NCBI GenBank assembly: GCA_900491605.1
Contig: UESW01001617.1
Coordinates: 208,923-272,922, forward strand
DNA from: Calamus simplicifolius
Lineage: Eukaryota; Streptophyta; Magnoliopsida; Arecales; Arecaceae
Length of the DNA: 64,000 nucleotides
Direction: 5' to 3'
The translations under genes and the position numbers were made by a program. Positions 35,719 to 48,095 of the stretch are shown here, in pieces (positions within the stretch are counted from its first letter, which is position 1; each line of letters begins with the position of its first letter). Under the pieces are notes generated by a model. It was not told the origin of the DNA, did not search any database, and saw nothing but the letters and a program-made list of their open reading frames with translations.

Positions 35719-36725
35719 TAGCACGGGTGTTGTAGCATTGGTGCGAGGGTGTCGTAAGGTTTAAACTGGGGTGTCGCGAAGGATTTTCGGCCGAATTTCC
35801 TCATGGGGTGTCGCGGGGCTTCTCTCCATGGTCAGTTATAAGAATGGGTGTCGTAGCATTGGTGCTATGGTGTCGTAAAGTTTTAACTTGGGTGTCGCCA
35901 AGGATTTTTGGCCGAATTGCTCCTGGGGTCGTAGAATTGTCGCTAGGGTGTCGTAAGGTTTCAACTGGGGTGTTGCGAAAGATTTTTGACCGAATTCCTC
36001 CTGGGTTGTTGCGGGGCTTCTCTCCATGGTCAGTTATAAGCACGGGTGTCGTAGCATTGGTGATAGGGTGTCGTAAGGTTTAAACTGGGGTGTCGCGAAG
36101 GATTTTCGGCCGAATTTCCTCATGGGGTGTCGCGGGGCTTCTCTCCATGGTCAGTTATAAAAATGGGTGTCGTAGCATTGGTGCTATAGTGTCATAAAGT
36201 TTCAACTTGGGTGTCACCAAGGATTTTCGACCAAATTGCTCCTAGGGTCGTAGCATTGTCGCTAGGGTGTCGTAAGGTTTCAACTGGGGTATCACGAAAG
36301 ATTTTCGATTGAATTCCTCCTGGGTTATAGTGGGGCTTCTTCTCCATGGTCAGTTATAAGCACAGGTGTTGTAGCATTGGTGCTAGGGTGTCGTAAAGCT
36401 TCAACTTGGGTGTCGCGAATGATTATCGACCGAATTGCTTCTGGAGTCGTAGCATTATCGCTAAGGTGTCGCGAAGGATTTTCGGCCGAATTCATCGTGG
36501 AGTGTCGTGGGGCTTCTCTCCATGGTCAGTTATAAGCACGGGTATCGTAGCATTGTCGCTAGGGTGTCGTAAGGTTTCAATTGGGGTGTTGCAAAGGATT
36601 TTTGGCCGAATTCCTCGTGTGGTGTCGCGGCCGTTCTCTCCAGAGTTGTAAAGTGAGGACACTAGAGCTATATAGACAGGGAATAACGGGGAATATAGGC
36701 CGAGACACTCCGACGACACCCTAGT
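35719..36725. repeat. Third GGTGTCGTA array, opposite orientation
   Basis: It resumes directly after the outer Copia. Marker TCTCTCCATGGTCAGTTATAA appears at about 35821, 36020, 36139, 36338 and 36517. Units carry GGGTGTCGTAGCATTGG, GTGTCGTAAGGTTTCAACTGGGGTGTCGC in pieces and TTTTCGGCCGAATT. The core is the reverse complement of the TACGACACC core at 7-14 kb. TTTCAACTGGGGTGTCGCGA also occurs once at about 12190. Confidence 0.88.
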
Positions 36726-37139
36726 TCTAAGGAAGTTATCTGCGCATTAAACGGTTTCCTAAAGCATTAACTTCCTCTAACGATAAAAAATAGCTAGTAT
36801 AATAAAGGAGCTTTACAAAGAAGTGGGAACAAGGACTTTTTACTTCCTGCTGCGTATGACATTTTCTCCAGAAGTTTTTGTACAAAGACTTTAGTAGCTA
36901 CATATTCCAGCCTCGAAGCTGAAATATTTTCTTCCGACCGGACTCTCAGAGCGAGGGCTCAGGATCTTGCTCAAGAAAAAAATTGAACTGATTCCTTGCA
37001 TCCGAAAGCCCAGAGTGAGGGAAAAGAAAGAGTTTTTCTTGCACAGATATAATCCAAGAAAAAATGACGGTAGAAGTAGGCTGAAGGAAAAGGGCATTTT
37101 CGTCTGCACATCAATTTTAAAATAAAGGCAAAGCGCTTT
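36726..37139. other. Intergenic DNA, no feature seen
   Basis: Unique-looking sequence between the array and the promoter-like region of the TIC40-like gene. I see no gene here. Confidence 0.4.
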
Positions 37140-37199
37140 TAATGGTCGTCACGATCAGAACGTAACATCGTAGCAGAGTCATACCGTTCCGCAATATCA

Positions 37200-37252
37200 G
37201 CCACGTAGGATGCACGTGGACCAATCAGAAAAGACGATGCAGTCCACGTAGG
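37200..37252 (+). promoter_or_regulatory. G-box / CCAAT cluster upstream of the TIC40-like gene
   Basis: CCACGTAGG at 37201-37209 and 37244-37252, a G-box core in GCACGTGG at 37212-37219, and ACCAATCAG at 37220-37228, about 400 bases before the chosen start. G-boxes are common in promoters of light-responsive chloroplast-protein genes; function here is inference. Confidence 0.5.
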
Positions 37253-37642
37253 ACTTGCTACACCGAGGACGGTGTACAAGGACTTTTCCTTTGAACAATA
37301 TTTTAACCCATGGGCCTTCTATTTATTCCACTGGCCCAGTGCGCTCGGTCCATCGAAGACAACCAAGCCCAACTTTCTTCGGATCCTTGCAACCACGGAC
37401 CGTTCTCATCCCCTCGTGATGCCAACCGAACCGATCGAGCCGTATGATACGGCCGTCTCCATCCACCGCGCGAATTAAACATGGCGAGGGGCATTCCGGG
37501 AAAAGAACGGGCTTTCCGACTCCATGTTATTCCCCACCCGCCGGTTAAGCGTTCTCCCGCCAATCCGAGTAAGAAGGCTTCGGGGCTTCGCAATCTCCTC
37601 TCCTCTCCTTCTATCTCTCGGGCTTCGGCCCGGTCACCATTA

Positions 37643-40600
37643 ATGGATAGCCTCGCCGTAGCCTTCTCCAGATCCCCAGTGCTCTTAGGTTCTCCGAACC
37701 CCGTCGACGTCATGAGCCGGCGGCAGCAGTTTGGTCCCGCTCTTCCCTTGCCGGCGAGGAGGGGAGACGGTGCCGACGGGAGAAGAAGGACATCCTTCTC
37801 TGTGCATTCGCTTAGAAATGGAGGTAGAGATGGTGTCTCCTCCCAGAGGATCTCGGAAACTGGTAGCTCTTGCTCGATTTCTTTCTTTTTCTTTGAAAGT
37901 TTAGAGCTCACGTTTGATCTTCTTTCTGCGGATTCTAATGATATCCTAGAATAAATGCCGTCTTTGATATTAGAAGAATCATACACCATGCTGTTTTATA
38001 GTGGACTGAATGATTTTTAAGAAAAACATACGATTTTTATAAATTTGGAATCAATTTTTGCGTCCTTTTTTTCTTTGATACGAATTGAACATTAAAACCG
38101 GAAGCTTTTTTGTTAGAATTTAGTGAGAAATTGCTGTAAATTTGCGATCTGGATTCAATTTTATACAATAAAAGGCATTACAATCAATTTGTTCAATTAA
38201 TGAAATTCACAGTAGAGTTTCTTTGTAATTGATCCAAATAGATTAGACCCTCAAGGAGTAAATTGATCCGATTAGATCCCTTTAAGGATCTAACTGACAT
38301 GACAAAAGAGATGATGGATGGTGATGTTACAACAGAAAAACCAAACAAAGATTCTAATAATCCAATCATAGAATCATGGTCAGTGTCTGTAGATTGATTA
38401 CTGTTTAGTTATCATAATAAAATCTTGATAAAATAAAAAAATAGCTCTATACCACTGTATATGACTGAAAGAATTCCCTTAAGACAAGACAACATTACTA
38501 TGATATCTACCAAATAACATAATATATAACCAAATTTCTCGGTAGTATCCGAGGGTCTAATAGAGTTCTTATAGAATTCAATCCAGTCCAGTTTGATATG
38601 TCGGGTATGACCCGCCCTAAAGTGATGTAATTATCCGACTGTACCAAAAAAAAAAAAAATCCAGTCCAGTTAGATCTGTTCAAGTATCCAAGAGATAAAA
38701 GCGATAAAATTCTTTCACGGATCAGCTCAGATTCTACAAAAAAGTTGTTAGATATAGGGACTTGGGCACCCATGAGGGCGTACCCATGCACGTTGAGAGA
38801 AGTTTTGATAGCTATTTCATAGGTATTTAAACTCCTTCATGATAATTCCCCAAACTCTCTCAATTTTCTTTGTAATAAAAAGAGGAAAGCAGATACGTTA
38901 GAAAAACGGAGAGAAAAAGCTCGACAAAAGGAGAAGGAATCCTTCTCTTTCTCGTCTCCCTTTGCCTTGAGTAATCCCCATTGACTTTGAGTTGCTGAGA
39001 AAGAGTTTCTGTTTCAATTGCAAACAAATTCCTGGCTGTGAAATCAAATAGTTTATTCAACTTAATAAAAGGGGGAGGATCAAGAACAAAATTGAGAGCC
39101 CAATGCAAGTAATCCTCCTAGCAAGAGACGTGTCTTGGACATACACAAACCTGAGAGGTATATTAGCAATCTTTTTCAGATTGAATTTTATGTCATCTAA
39201 CAAAGGTTCATTTGAGTATGTGAAAAAAAAGAAAAAGTTTTACATGCAACAAAATTGTTAATGCCAAATTCTATAGGATCGATTTCTTGGATAACTTAAA
39301 CAAACATAAATGTGCAAAGAAAATTGAGAACAAGTTAATCTTTGGGTCAAGCACCTCATGAAACTGACAATGAATATGTGCTTGTGAGAATTCTGTGCTA
39401 CATAGAGACAGAAGCCACTATCATGTGATTGACTATAATGACAAAGTTTTAGACTTTTTTTTTTTTTTTTTGAAGTGATTGTAATACTTTGCAACAACTC
39501 ATCTGCAATGATTGCAGTAAACCTAGTTTATTTCTAGTCTCTTTTAAAACGGATGCATAACGGCGATTAATTATTGCAGCATTTATATTATACTGCACAA
39601 TTTCAATATTTTCTTCACCATTGCTCAAAACATTACAACCCATGATCTTCCACCAGGAGAGCATCCCTTGCTTGCAGATGCATCCATGTTGTGTTTCACA
39701 TTTATTCATTTGCTTTTTGAGTTCGGAGTTTTTTATGAAAGTGCTGTGAAACATGGTGTATCAATTACATCTTTGTTGAACAATCCTGAGAGGAAAACAT
39801 TTCTTGATTTTTTTTTATTTTTTTTTATTGACATCCATTTGCATCTTCTATTTTTGTTATAGAAGTTATGCTTTGTGGATCATGGTCCAAGAATCCTAGC
39901 AGCCATTCAATTTTAGATTAGAATGCAAAAGCAAGGCCCTGACTAGAGATTTGTTTTTAGACATTTGGGTCCTTACAGGCTCAGTAAACTTTGTTTCTTA
40001 GTTCCTATTTGATAATATAGGAGCACTTTGCTATGTGTCAAGCTCCCCTTGGAATCTGTCAGTTGTGATGTAGAATGCTTGTCTCGTGGACATCTCAGTC
40101 CATGACACCCAAATTTGGAATTGCACAAGAGATAATAGATAAAGCTTGACAGCGCAAAGGATTTTGTGCATTGAACTCAGGAAAGCATGTAAACATTTCT
40201 ATTAAACCGTAAAACATTTTAGGAAATGCTTCTTTTACTTTTATTAAAAACCATTAAAAAGTTAGAACTAAAATGTCTTCCAGAGTTAGACAAAATAAAT
40301 GTTTTATATGACATGAATTTTTTATTCTGTGGAGATTTACAATTTTTGATCTTTGATTATCTAATTCTGATATTACCATTTTGTCCATAAAACTGAAAAT
40401 CCATTTTTTGTGGAACATTCTGTGAATCTTTCTTGAGTTGTCTCTGTTTCATGTTCATTGTCCTATATCCATGATTTATCTGCAGATATCTGTTTCATGC
40501 TTCTGTTTATTTTTTTAATGTGCTACAATTCTAGGAAATGCAGAGACGCAATTTTTTGCAAGTATTTCATCTTCAAATGATAGTGGCACATCCATAGTTT

Positions 40601-43290
40601 GTGGCACTCCTCAATTCCAAGTGCCATCCCCACCACCCTGCATGTAAGTTCATTCATTCTTATTGTTTATGTTTTCTGCAGTTATACATTGATTTGAGCG
40701 TAAGATGTAGCTGGTTTGATGCAAATAATTAAGATTTTTCATTCTTTGAATTCGCTATTTCACTAAATTTGCAGAGGCTCACCTCTTTTATGGATTGGAG
40801 TTGGAGTTGTTCTATCAGCAACATTCTCGGTAGTAAGTCTTATTCTTTAAGGCGGGTATTATTATAAAATTGGTTGACTATATTTTAACCATTTGGCTGA
40901 TTTTCCAGGTGGCGACAAAATTTAAGGTGAGAGTATTCCATGCTTGCTTCCCTTTTTCAAGGCATGCTTGTGCTGTGACCTGTTTGCTGTAGATATTGCC
41001 TGAAGTGCTTCAAAGATTTTGAGAAATGGTAATAAGGATTTCAAAAAGCTTATTGGATAGAAACATCTCTAGCAAGAATTTTCTAAGTGTGCTTGCATGT
41101 ATTTGCTTTGTTATTGTCCTTTTCGACTCTTTGCTCCTCCATATAAACATCTATTCTTGTTGTCAATTCCTTCATCGATATCCATACTTTCAGGGGTCCA
41201 TTTTCTATGTGATTCTCATCCATACGATTAGATTATAGGTCAAAGGCTCTCAGCAGTGAGCAAGAAAATGTTGTGGTCGGTTATGTCATAATGATCGATT
41301 ATAAGGAAAAATGTAGATGCCCTTATTTAAGTTGTGCAATTTATATGCTGACACGTGCACAAATGCACTCTATTTGTACTACATCTATGAGATCTCATGT
41401 TGGCAAATGTTTAGTCCCATCTCGATTATGTACCAAGAAGATTTTAGTTATACAATATCAATGAGCTTAAATAATAACATGGCTAATTTTTTGAATGAGG
41501 TTTAGATTGTTACAAACAGTATTAGAGTGGACCTTACTCATGGCCCATGTGGACTAAAGGACACTATAATTGAACTTTATGTGTTTATGATAAGATTCGA
41601 CTGAATTTTAATGTAGATTTGGACAAGAATCCTTAGCCTTATAAGAATTCCAAAGCTTGAACAAGGGAAGTACGTGAGAGCCCATGCTGGTGAATATTTA
41701 GTCCTATATTAGTTTTGTACTAAAAAGATCTTCAAAGAGCCCTAATAATATCTTTTTAGGTAGCCTTTTTGGGTAAGATTCTGGGTTGTTTCAACATCAA
41801 TGCATTCTTGCACAAACTCATGCACCATTATCTAGAAATGCTGTACTGAACAAATACAATCCTTAATGTTGATTTGGATAGTCTCTTTTCCTAGCTGAAT
41901 CTGAATCTGAAGTCTTCTATAAGATATGAATCTTCACATGTACTTTACTTTCATAAGAAATTGATGCATCATATCATCTGAGCTAGTTAACTTTCTACCA
42001 CCTTAAAACAAACAGCAGATTTCTACAAGAAGACTTATATTAGGTGTGATATGCATTATCCAAGTGCATCCCTTGCATACCCCCTTCGGTTGTAATGAGT
42101 TATCAGTGTGTCCTATTTTGTTTGTTGCTTATGAATTGATCTGCTCTATAGGAATTATTCTTAAGGGAAAATAACATTTATTGTTTTGAACTTCAAATGA
42201 AGTTAATCTGCTTCTTGCCATTCTTTTCATTCGCATATATCATTTACCTTATGTCAATTATATGTGGTTGATGCACTGGCAGCTTGGTACATGGTCTCTT
42301 GCAGACATCGGCAGTGACTTGCCATTTTATGCCCATCTCTAGTAGGCTCTTATGGCTTTAATGTGAGAACTACTTTTTCAGAGAAGGGCAATACGACAGG
42401 CATTCAAGGCTGTGATGGTTCAAGAAGCACCGCTAAATGGCCAATTTAATAATGTTGCCTTCTCTCCAGGCTCACCATTCCCATTTCCTGCTGCATCGCC
42501 ATCAGCTTTGACTCCTGTTGCTTCCCAACCAGTTGCAATGGAAAATGTTGCTGCAACTAAAGTTGAAGCAACTCAACAAACAGAAGAGAGAGACAAAACC
42601 ATAACAGACAAAGAAGCAGATGAACATGGTATTTCACCTACTTCAGGTTAGCTGCATTTTTGTGCATCCAGCATTAAATAACACATATATTATGTATTTC
42701 TTATTCTATAATATTTATAACGTTGCTTCCTATCCCATTGCAACGGAAGATGCTCCTGCAACTAAAATTGAAGCAACTTCACCTGCTGAAAATGGAGATA
42801 AACCTATAATAAACGATGAAGCAGTTAAACATGGTATTTGACCTTCCTCAGATTAGCAGCACTCATTGTCTATATGATATTAAATAATACATGAATAATG
42901 CATGTCTTATTGTATAATATTAACATGCGGTGTCCCTGCAACACCTTCTGCTTCCCAACCGGCTGCAACAGACAATGCCTCTGCTACCAAAGTGGAAGCA
43001 ACTCCACCAACTGAAAACAGAGATGAAACTGCAATAAAAAATGAAGGGACTAAACATGGTATCTGACTTTCTTTATATTAGCAGCACCCTCTGCGCATCC
43101 AATGTCAAATAGCTCATGTATTATGCTTCTTTCTTTTTTTCCTGTTCTATTTTAATAGCAGATGCACCTTCCACACTTCTTCCTTCTAAACCAGTTGCGG
43201 CAGAAGATGCCCCTGAAACTGAAGTTGAAACAACCCTGCCAATGGAAGACGCAGATGAAACTGCAGCAAACAATAAAGAAAATGAACATG
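37643..43290 (+). CDS. TIC40: TIC40-like chloroplast import gene, N-terminal half only
   Basis: TIC40 is a co-chaperone of the inner chloroplast envelope that works with TIC110 and Hsp93 in protein import. Exons: 37643-37862, 40535-40643, 40775-40832, an 18-base micro-exon 40909-40926, 42382-42628 and probably 43162-43290, all with GT/AG sites and matching phases. The protein has a Ser/Arg-rich transit peptide (MDSLAVAFSRSP), ASISSSNDSG, PPPCIGSPLLWIG starting the single membrane helix (GVGVVLSATFSVV), a basic flank (KFKRRAIRQAFKAVM), then NGQFNNVAFSPGSPFPFP, a TIC40 hallmark, and a Thr/Glu-rich linker. The ATG at 37481 is in frame, but 37643 matches the usual start. The TPR-like and Sti1 domains at the C-terminus are absent from the rest of the window, so the gene may be truncated, continue oddly, or be a pseudogene. 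Confidence 0.85.
37863..40534. other. Intron 1 of the TIC40-like gene
   Basis: 2.67 kb, A+T rich, no gene. Homopolymer runs include A at 38645-38658 and T near 39459-39472. A donor GTAGCTC follows GAAACTG and the acceptor is ATTCTAG. Confidence 0.7.
40927..42381. other. Intron 4 of the TIC40-like gene
   Basis: 1.45 kb between the micro-exon and exon 5, no gene or recognised repeat seen. Confidence 0.65.
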
Positions 43291-43610
43291 GTACTTGATC
43301 TACTTGATATTAGCAGCACATCTGGTGTTAAATAATGCAAGCATGAAATGTTCTTTTATCATATTGACAGGAGATGTCCTTCCAAAATCTGTTGCTTCCC
43401 AAGAAGTTGCAACAGAAGATGCCCCTGCAACTAACGCTGAGGCGACTCCAACAGAAGAAGACAGTCAAAACTGTAACAAACAATGAAAAAACTAAACAGG
43501 GTATTTGATGACCCACTTCAGCTTGGCAGCACCTTTGTGACATCTATGTCAAATAATGCACATGCCATGTATTTTTGGTTCTATTATCATTAATTATCAA
43601 ATATCAGCAT
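42500..43610 (+). repeat. Five tandem copies of an exon plus intron in the TIC40-like gene
   Basis: Units begin with a TTGCTTCCCAACCAGTTGCA-like word at about 42517, 42723, 42948, 43177 and 43393 (period 205-230). Each has a Thr/Glu-rich coding block ending CATG or CAGG before GTATTTG/GTACTTG, then an intron piece with TTAGCAGCAC and AAATAATGCA words. Unit 1 is the end of exon 5. Unit 4 has a good acceptor (43162) and donor. Units 2 and 3 lack an obvious acceptor, and unit 5 has a one-base slip giving a stop. All donors are in phase 1, so extra units would be spliced in without changing frame. Confidence 0.88.
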
Positions 43611-44116
43611 TTTATTGTTTTTGGCATGTTTCAAAGACTTTAGTTTAAGATATTTCTTGATTCTTCCAATAAGAGAAAATGTACATTATTCATTCATTTT
43701 TGATTGGGGAGGAGGGTATTTGTTTATGATTAATGTCATGTAAAGGGTTGGTTATCTTGTGGCTTGAGCTTTAACTTTGCTCTCCTACTATGTTTTTATA
43801 TTGCTCAATTGTTTCTTTTTGAGAGTAGGAGTGCTAGCTTTCCCACAAAAAAAGCAAATTGATAATATTAGCTACGGTTTTGTTTTTGCTGGTGTATCTA
43901 TCTTGGAAAATGTTAACAACACATGAAATGTTATCTAGAATACCACATTTTTTTCTTATTTTCTCTAATGTTATATGTGCTAATGTTTTAATCCTATTAT
44001 AAATTTATGAAACGAATACACCAATTTAGCCAGGTAATTTTTTTGTCTCAAAACATTCCATAAATATATAGGGCACAATAAATTTGTGGCCTACTAGCAC
44101 ATCTGACTAGAAACCT
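43611..44116. other. Intron-like or intergenic DNA
   Basis: A+T-rich, no gene seen. Would be intron if the TIC40-like gene continues. Confidence 0.4.
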
Positions 44117-44119
44117 TAA

Positions 44120-44411
44120 GGTAGTGTTTAATAGCCCAAAAGCTATCCCTGGATAAATATACAGGATAACATTTATCCGGGGGATAGGTGAGGGAATAAG
44201 CACCTTTTTAAAATTACAAGTCTGCCATCAAGGGATAACTTTAGTTGTTTCTGGTTTCCCTAGGGAATAAGTTCAGGGGATAACCCATGGTTAAACATGG
44301 GTTATCCCCTCTGGTTAAACTTTTTCAAACCTATCCCCTCTAGCTATAGCATTTGGGGATAAGGAGGGATATCCCTTGGATATCCCTCCTTATCCCCCAT
44401 CAAACACTGCC
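44120..44411. mobile_element. Tourist-type MITE (PIF/Harbinger)
   Basis: 292 bp with inverted ends (GGTAGTGTTTAATAGCC on the left, GGCAGTGTTTGATGGGG when the right end is reversed) and target duplication TAA at 44117-44119 and 44412-44414. The interior has many GGGATAACC/GGTTATCCC words that would fold into a hairpin. No coding capacity. Confidence 0.85.
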
Positions 44412-44414
44412 TAA

Positions 44415-45015
44415 GTAGTTGGATGAAGAGAGAAATATGATACTTTCCAGTACTACCCTTTATGCCTATTCTTCTTTTTTTCTGAAATTAATTATAGACC
44501 TCTACATTACTTTGGTAGACCTGGGAATGCAAGACAAGGTGAACACTTTCCTGATGCACACTAATATTTCAGTGGTGCATATATGTTAAGCTTGGTGTCT
44601 TGGAAGAATGTTGGGCAATAACTTAATTTCATGATGGCTGATGGTAGCGAGAACTGACTTTGAGGATATGCTTTGCTCTCTAATGCTATGATGCCTGTTC
44701 AAGCTCATACTTGCATCATGTTGAAGCATCTTGCTTTGGTGCCACAGATATAAGAAATTTGAATGATGGTGAAGGGACGAATAAGGAATTGGCCGAGTGA
44801 AAAAGCAGCTGACACTATACTTGATAGCAAAAATGGCCAACCTATACTGCATTGCATAGAATATCACAGATTCTAGGGGAGTTGTTCATCAGGTGCGCAG
44901 GGGAAAAGGATCTGGACACTTCCTTCAAAGTGGTTCTGGAGATGTAGTGTGATGAAACAGAGTACATTTGGTAGCCTGCATAACCTCAAACATGGATAAG
45001 AGGCATGCTGGAATC
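44415..45015. other. Non-coding stretch before the Gypsy insertion
   Basis: No supportable gene on either strand. The Gypsy target duplication AAAGT starts at 45016. Confidence 0.4.
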
Positions 45016-45020
45016 AAAGT

Positions 45021-46296
45021 TGATATGGCTGATCCAACGCCGTCAGAATAAACGATAACGGTGACTGACGGAGGCCCTCTCGGCGTCTTGAGCCCCCCCT
45101 CGGTATCGGCCTCAAGCCACAGCTCCCGGGCCTTATGAACAGTATCTCAACCCCGAGACCCCCTCGGTCTCGGGCTGCATAAACAGTGCTTGGCCTCGAG
45201 TTCCACCCTCGGCCTCAAGCCACAGCTCCTGGGCCTTATGAATAGTATCTCAACCCCCGAGACCCCCTCGGTCTCGGGCTGCATGAACAGTGCTTGGCCT
45301 CGAGTTCCATCCTCGGCCTAAAGCCACAGCTCCCGGGCCTTATGAACAGTATCTCAACCCCCGAGACCCCCTCGGTCTCGAGCTGCATGAACAGTGCTTG
45401 GCCTCGAGTTCCACCCTCGGCCTCAAGCCATAGCTCCCGGGCCTTATGAACAGTATCTCAACCCCCGAGACCCCCTCGGTCTCGGGCTGCATGAACAGTG
45501 CTTGGCCTCGAGTTCCACCCTCGGCCTCAAGCCACAGCTCCCGGGCCTTATGAACAGTATCTCAACCCCCGAGACCCCCTCGGTCTCGAGCTGCATGAAC
45601 AGTGCTTGGCCTCGAGTTCCACCCTCAGCCTCAAGCCACAGCTCCCGGGTCTTATAAACAATATCTCAACCCCCGAGACCCCCTCGGTCTCGGGCTGCAT
45701 GATCCGGCCCGCTCCGAGCCACCTGGCATGCCCACGTAATCCGCCGCACATCCGTAGCAGGGTGTGGCCATACCTCATAACGGCGTATGGTCCATCATGT
45801 GTCTGTCACTGTACATGACCATACCCCGTTACAGCGTACGGTCCACCACCTGCCCGCAACTGTGCGCGGTCACATCCGGTGACGGTGCGCACCAGGCATA
45901 ACCACAGACGCCAGACACCTGTGAGGCCGTACTGATAGGTGATGAGGACACCTCCGACATGCACGGTGACAGTACGATCTGTCACTGTCAGCCTCATCTT
46001 TTGTCCGTTATTGAACGGGGCACCTTGGAATAAGCAATCTTCTGGAATGGAAGGAGATCTCTTCGAACAGGTATAAAAGTATATGCTCTCGCTGTAAGTA
46101 AGGATCCAAGAACTATAATTTTTCTAGCTTCTTCTACTAGTTAAGCCCTAACTGTCTAGCTTCCTTTGGCTAAACAGCTCTCGTCTATTCCTGAGGGTCC
46201 CCATCGGAGCATCCAGTCTCCGGGGACTTTTCTTGTAGGAGTTCGGCGAGGACGCCCGTTTTTCCGACGCTTGAAGGAAGTAACTCGGCGTCATCA
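45021..46296 (+). repeat. 5' LTR of Gypsy
   Basis: 1,276 bp. The U3 part holds six tandem units of about 104 bp (GGGCCTTATGAACAGTATCT marker at about 45132 to 45652). TATAAAA is at 46072-46078. The 3' LTR is 232 bp longer because it has eight units. Confidence 0.94.
46072..46078 (+). promoter_or_regulatory. TATA box of the Gypsy 5' LTR
   Basis: TATAAAA after GAACAGG, about 220 bases before the LTR end; the same word is at 57399-57405 in the 3' LTR. It probably directs transcription of the genomic RNA. Confidence 0.6.
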
Positions 46297-46297
46297 G

Positions 46298-46320
46298 ATT
46301 GGCGCGCCAAGAAGGGGGAA
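46298..46320 (+). promoter_or_regulatory. Gypsy primer-binding region
   Basis: Directly after the LTR, ATTGGCGCGCCAAGAAGGGG sits where a primer tRNA 3' end would pair. I cannot name the tRNA with certainty. Confidence 0.6.
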
Positions 46321-46368
46321 GAGAAAGATATCGAACCAGCGATCTGCAATCTCTCTCTCCCCAAGCTC

Positions 46369-47981
46369 TTGAGCCATGGTGACGACCCGTGCGAAAGGGG
46401 GCTCTGTCAGTTGCGCCGGGGGCAGCGTCAAGTAGTAGATCCGCTGGCGGTTGGCTCCTTCGCTCCCCCAGCCGATGTCCCTGCACCGCCGCGTCTCCAG
46501 GCAGCTGGACCTTCCGCTCCCCCAGTCGATGTCTCTGTGCCCCCTCCACGACAGCTTCAGGAAGACCGGCTTGCCGCCCTAGCCACGCAAGTTCAGTCCT
46601 TGGCGGCGGTGGTTCAAGGTCTGCAGCACCAGCAGGCGGCCCCGCGGCAGCCGAAGCCATTCCCATTAGTTCCAGGGGTGGTGCAACCTAGCCAACATTC
46701 CTCCCGAAGGAGATTGCCGGTCCCGGAGGCTCGCCACTGCCATGCTTCGCCCAAACCTCACCACCGGGGAGCTTCCAAAAGACCCCGATCGCCTTCTCGT
46801 CACGCCAGCGTTTCTTCCAAGCGGCAACACGGGAAGGAGGCGGAGCGCCCTCGCCGACATCGCCGTCACTCTTCCCCGTCCTCAAAATCCTTAAGGAAGG
46901 GGTCCTTCGATGGCAGGATAGCCCGTCGAGCCGAGCGTCGACTCGACGAGTATAACCAACGATTGGAGGAACTTAGCCGCCGGATCACCCACCCGCCAGA
47001 GGCAGACTATGACAGCCGGCCTCCGCTGTCCCGTCGTATCATGGAAGAGCCCATCTCCACCCGGTTCCGCCTCCCTCAGCTGGATCCATATGACGGGACC
47101 ATGGATCCCCTAGACCACCTAGAAAGTTACAAGATTCTCATGCAGGTTCAGGGGGCCACCGATTCGCTCATGTGTATCACCTTTCCTTTCACCCTGAAGA
47201 AAGCTGCCCGAGCTTGGTACTCTTGCCTGCCGCCGCGGAGTATTGATTCTTTCCGTCAGCTGGAGAGGGCCTTCTTAGCCCATTTTGATGCCTGCCGGAA
47301 GATTCTAAGGGTAGCTGACAGCCTCTTTGCTGTCCAGCAGAAGAGCGGCGAGTCCTTGCGGGATTACGAGGCAGCCCAGAAGTCTACAATCTTGAAGACT
47401 CAGTAGCCACTTTGGCCTTGAAGCGAGGGCTCCGTCCGTCCCGCTTCACGTACTCCCTCGACAAGAAGCCGCCCGGTTCTTACGCCGAACTTTTGATCCG
47501 GGCCCAGAAATATATCCGCGCTGACGAGGCTGACTCCTCTCGGCGCGAGGCTAGCGAGAGTGTCCTCAAGAAGCCGGCCCGCCCTGAGCCTGTTGAAGTT
47601 CGACCCAAGAAGCCGAACCTCCCGCCGACCAGACAACCGTCCTCAAGCTCCTGCGCAGAGAGACGAGCCCTACACTCCTCTGCTCGCCCCTATATCTTAC
47701 ATCTTACTCGAGATCGAGGGTGAGTCTTATCTTCAGCGCCCACTCCGATGAACCCAAAAATCCCCCGCAACAAGAACCTCTACTGCTGTTATCATCGGGA
47801 TCATGGCCACGACACCGACGACTGTCGCCAGCTGAAGAAGGCAATAGAGGATCTTATCCAGCATGGCCATCTGGGGAAGTTTGTTCGAAGGAATAACTCG
47901 GATGCCCCTGGTCCATCGGCGCCTCCGCTACCGATGATCGACAATGCATCAACTGAGAAGACGGTGGCGATGATTTCCTAG
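46369..47981 (+). pseudogene. Gypsy gag remnant
   Basis: Pro/Ala/Arg-rich N-terminus, then the retrotransposon gag capsid domain (RFRLPQLDPYDGTMDPLDHLESY, read in pieces at ~47065-47130; FRQLERAFLAHF at ~47255). It continues in another frame at 47385 (LEDSVATLALKRGL, FTYSLDKKPP) and in a third at 47748, where the zinc-knuckle-like YCCYHRDHGHDTDDC lies. At least two frameshifts (near 47380 and 47735) break it. ATG 46375 opens a different frame from the long ORF, so the start is also damaged. Confidence 0.88.
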
Positions 47982-48095
47982 GGGGCAGGCGGCCCACCCA
48001 AGAGGCCGCGGGAGGAGAGATAGTTAGATTCTGTAATCCCTTTTTCTAAAAGGAACTTAAAGGGGGTAGTAAATAAAAATGACAACAGCGTCGTC

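Noticed and set aside
37303..37989. 228-residue minus ORF over the TIC40-like first exon
   Set aside because: Opposite-strand shadow of a G+C-rich exon; the plus strand has the transit peptide, splice sites and following exons.
38640..38660. Possible SINE tail (poly-A after GACTGTACC)
   Set aside because: No A/B box or target duplication found; a plain A-run is enough to explain it.
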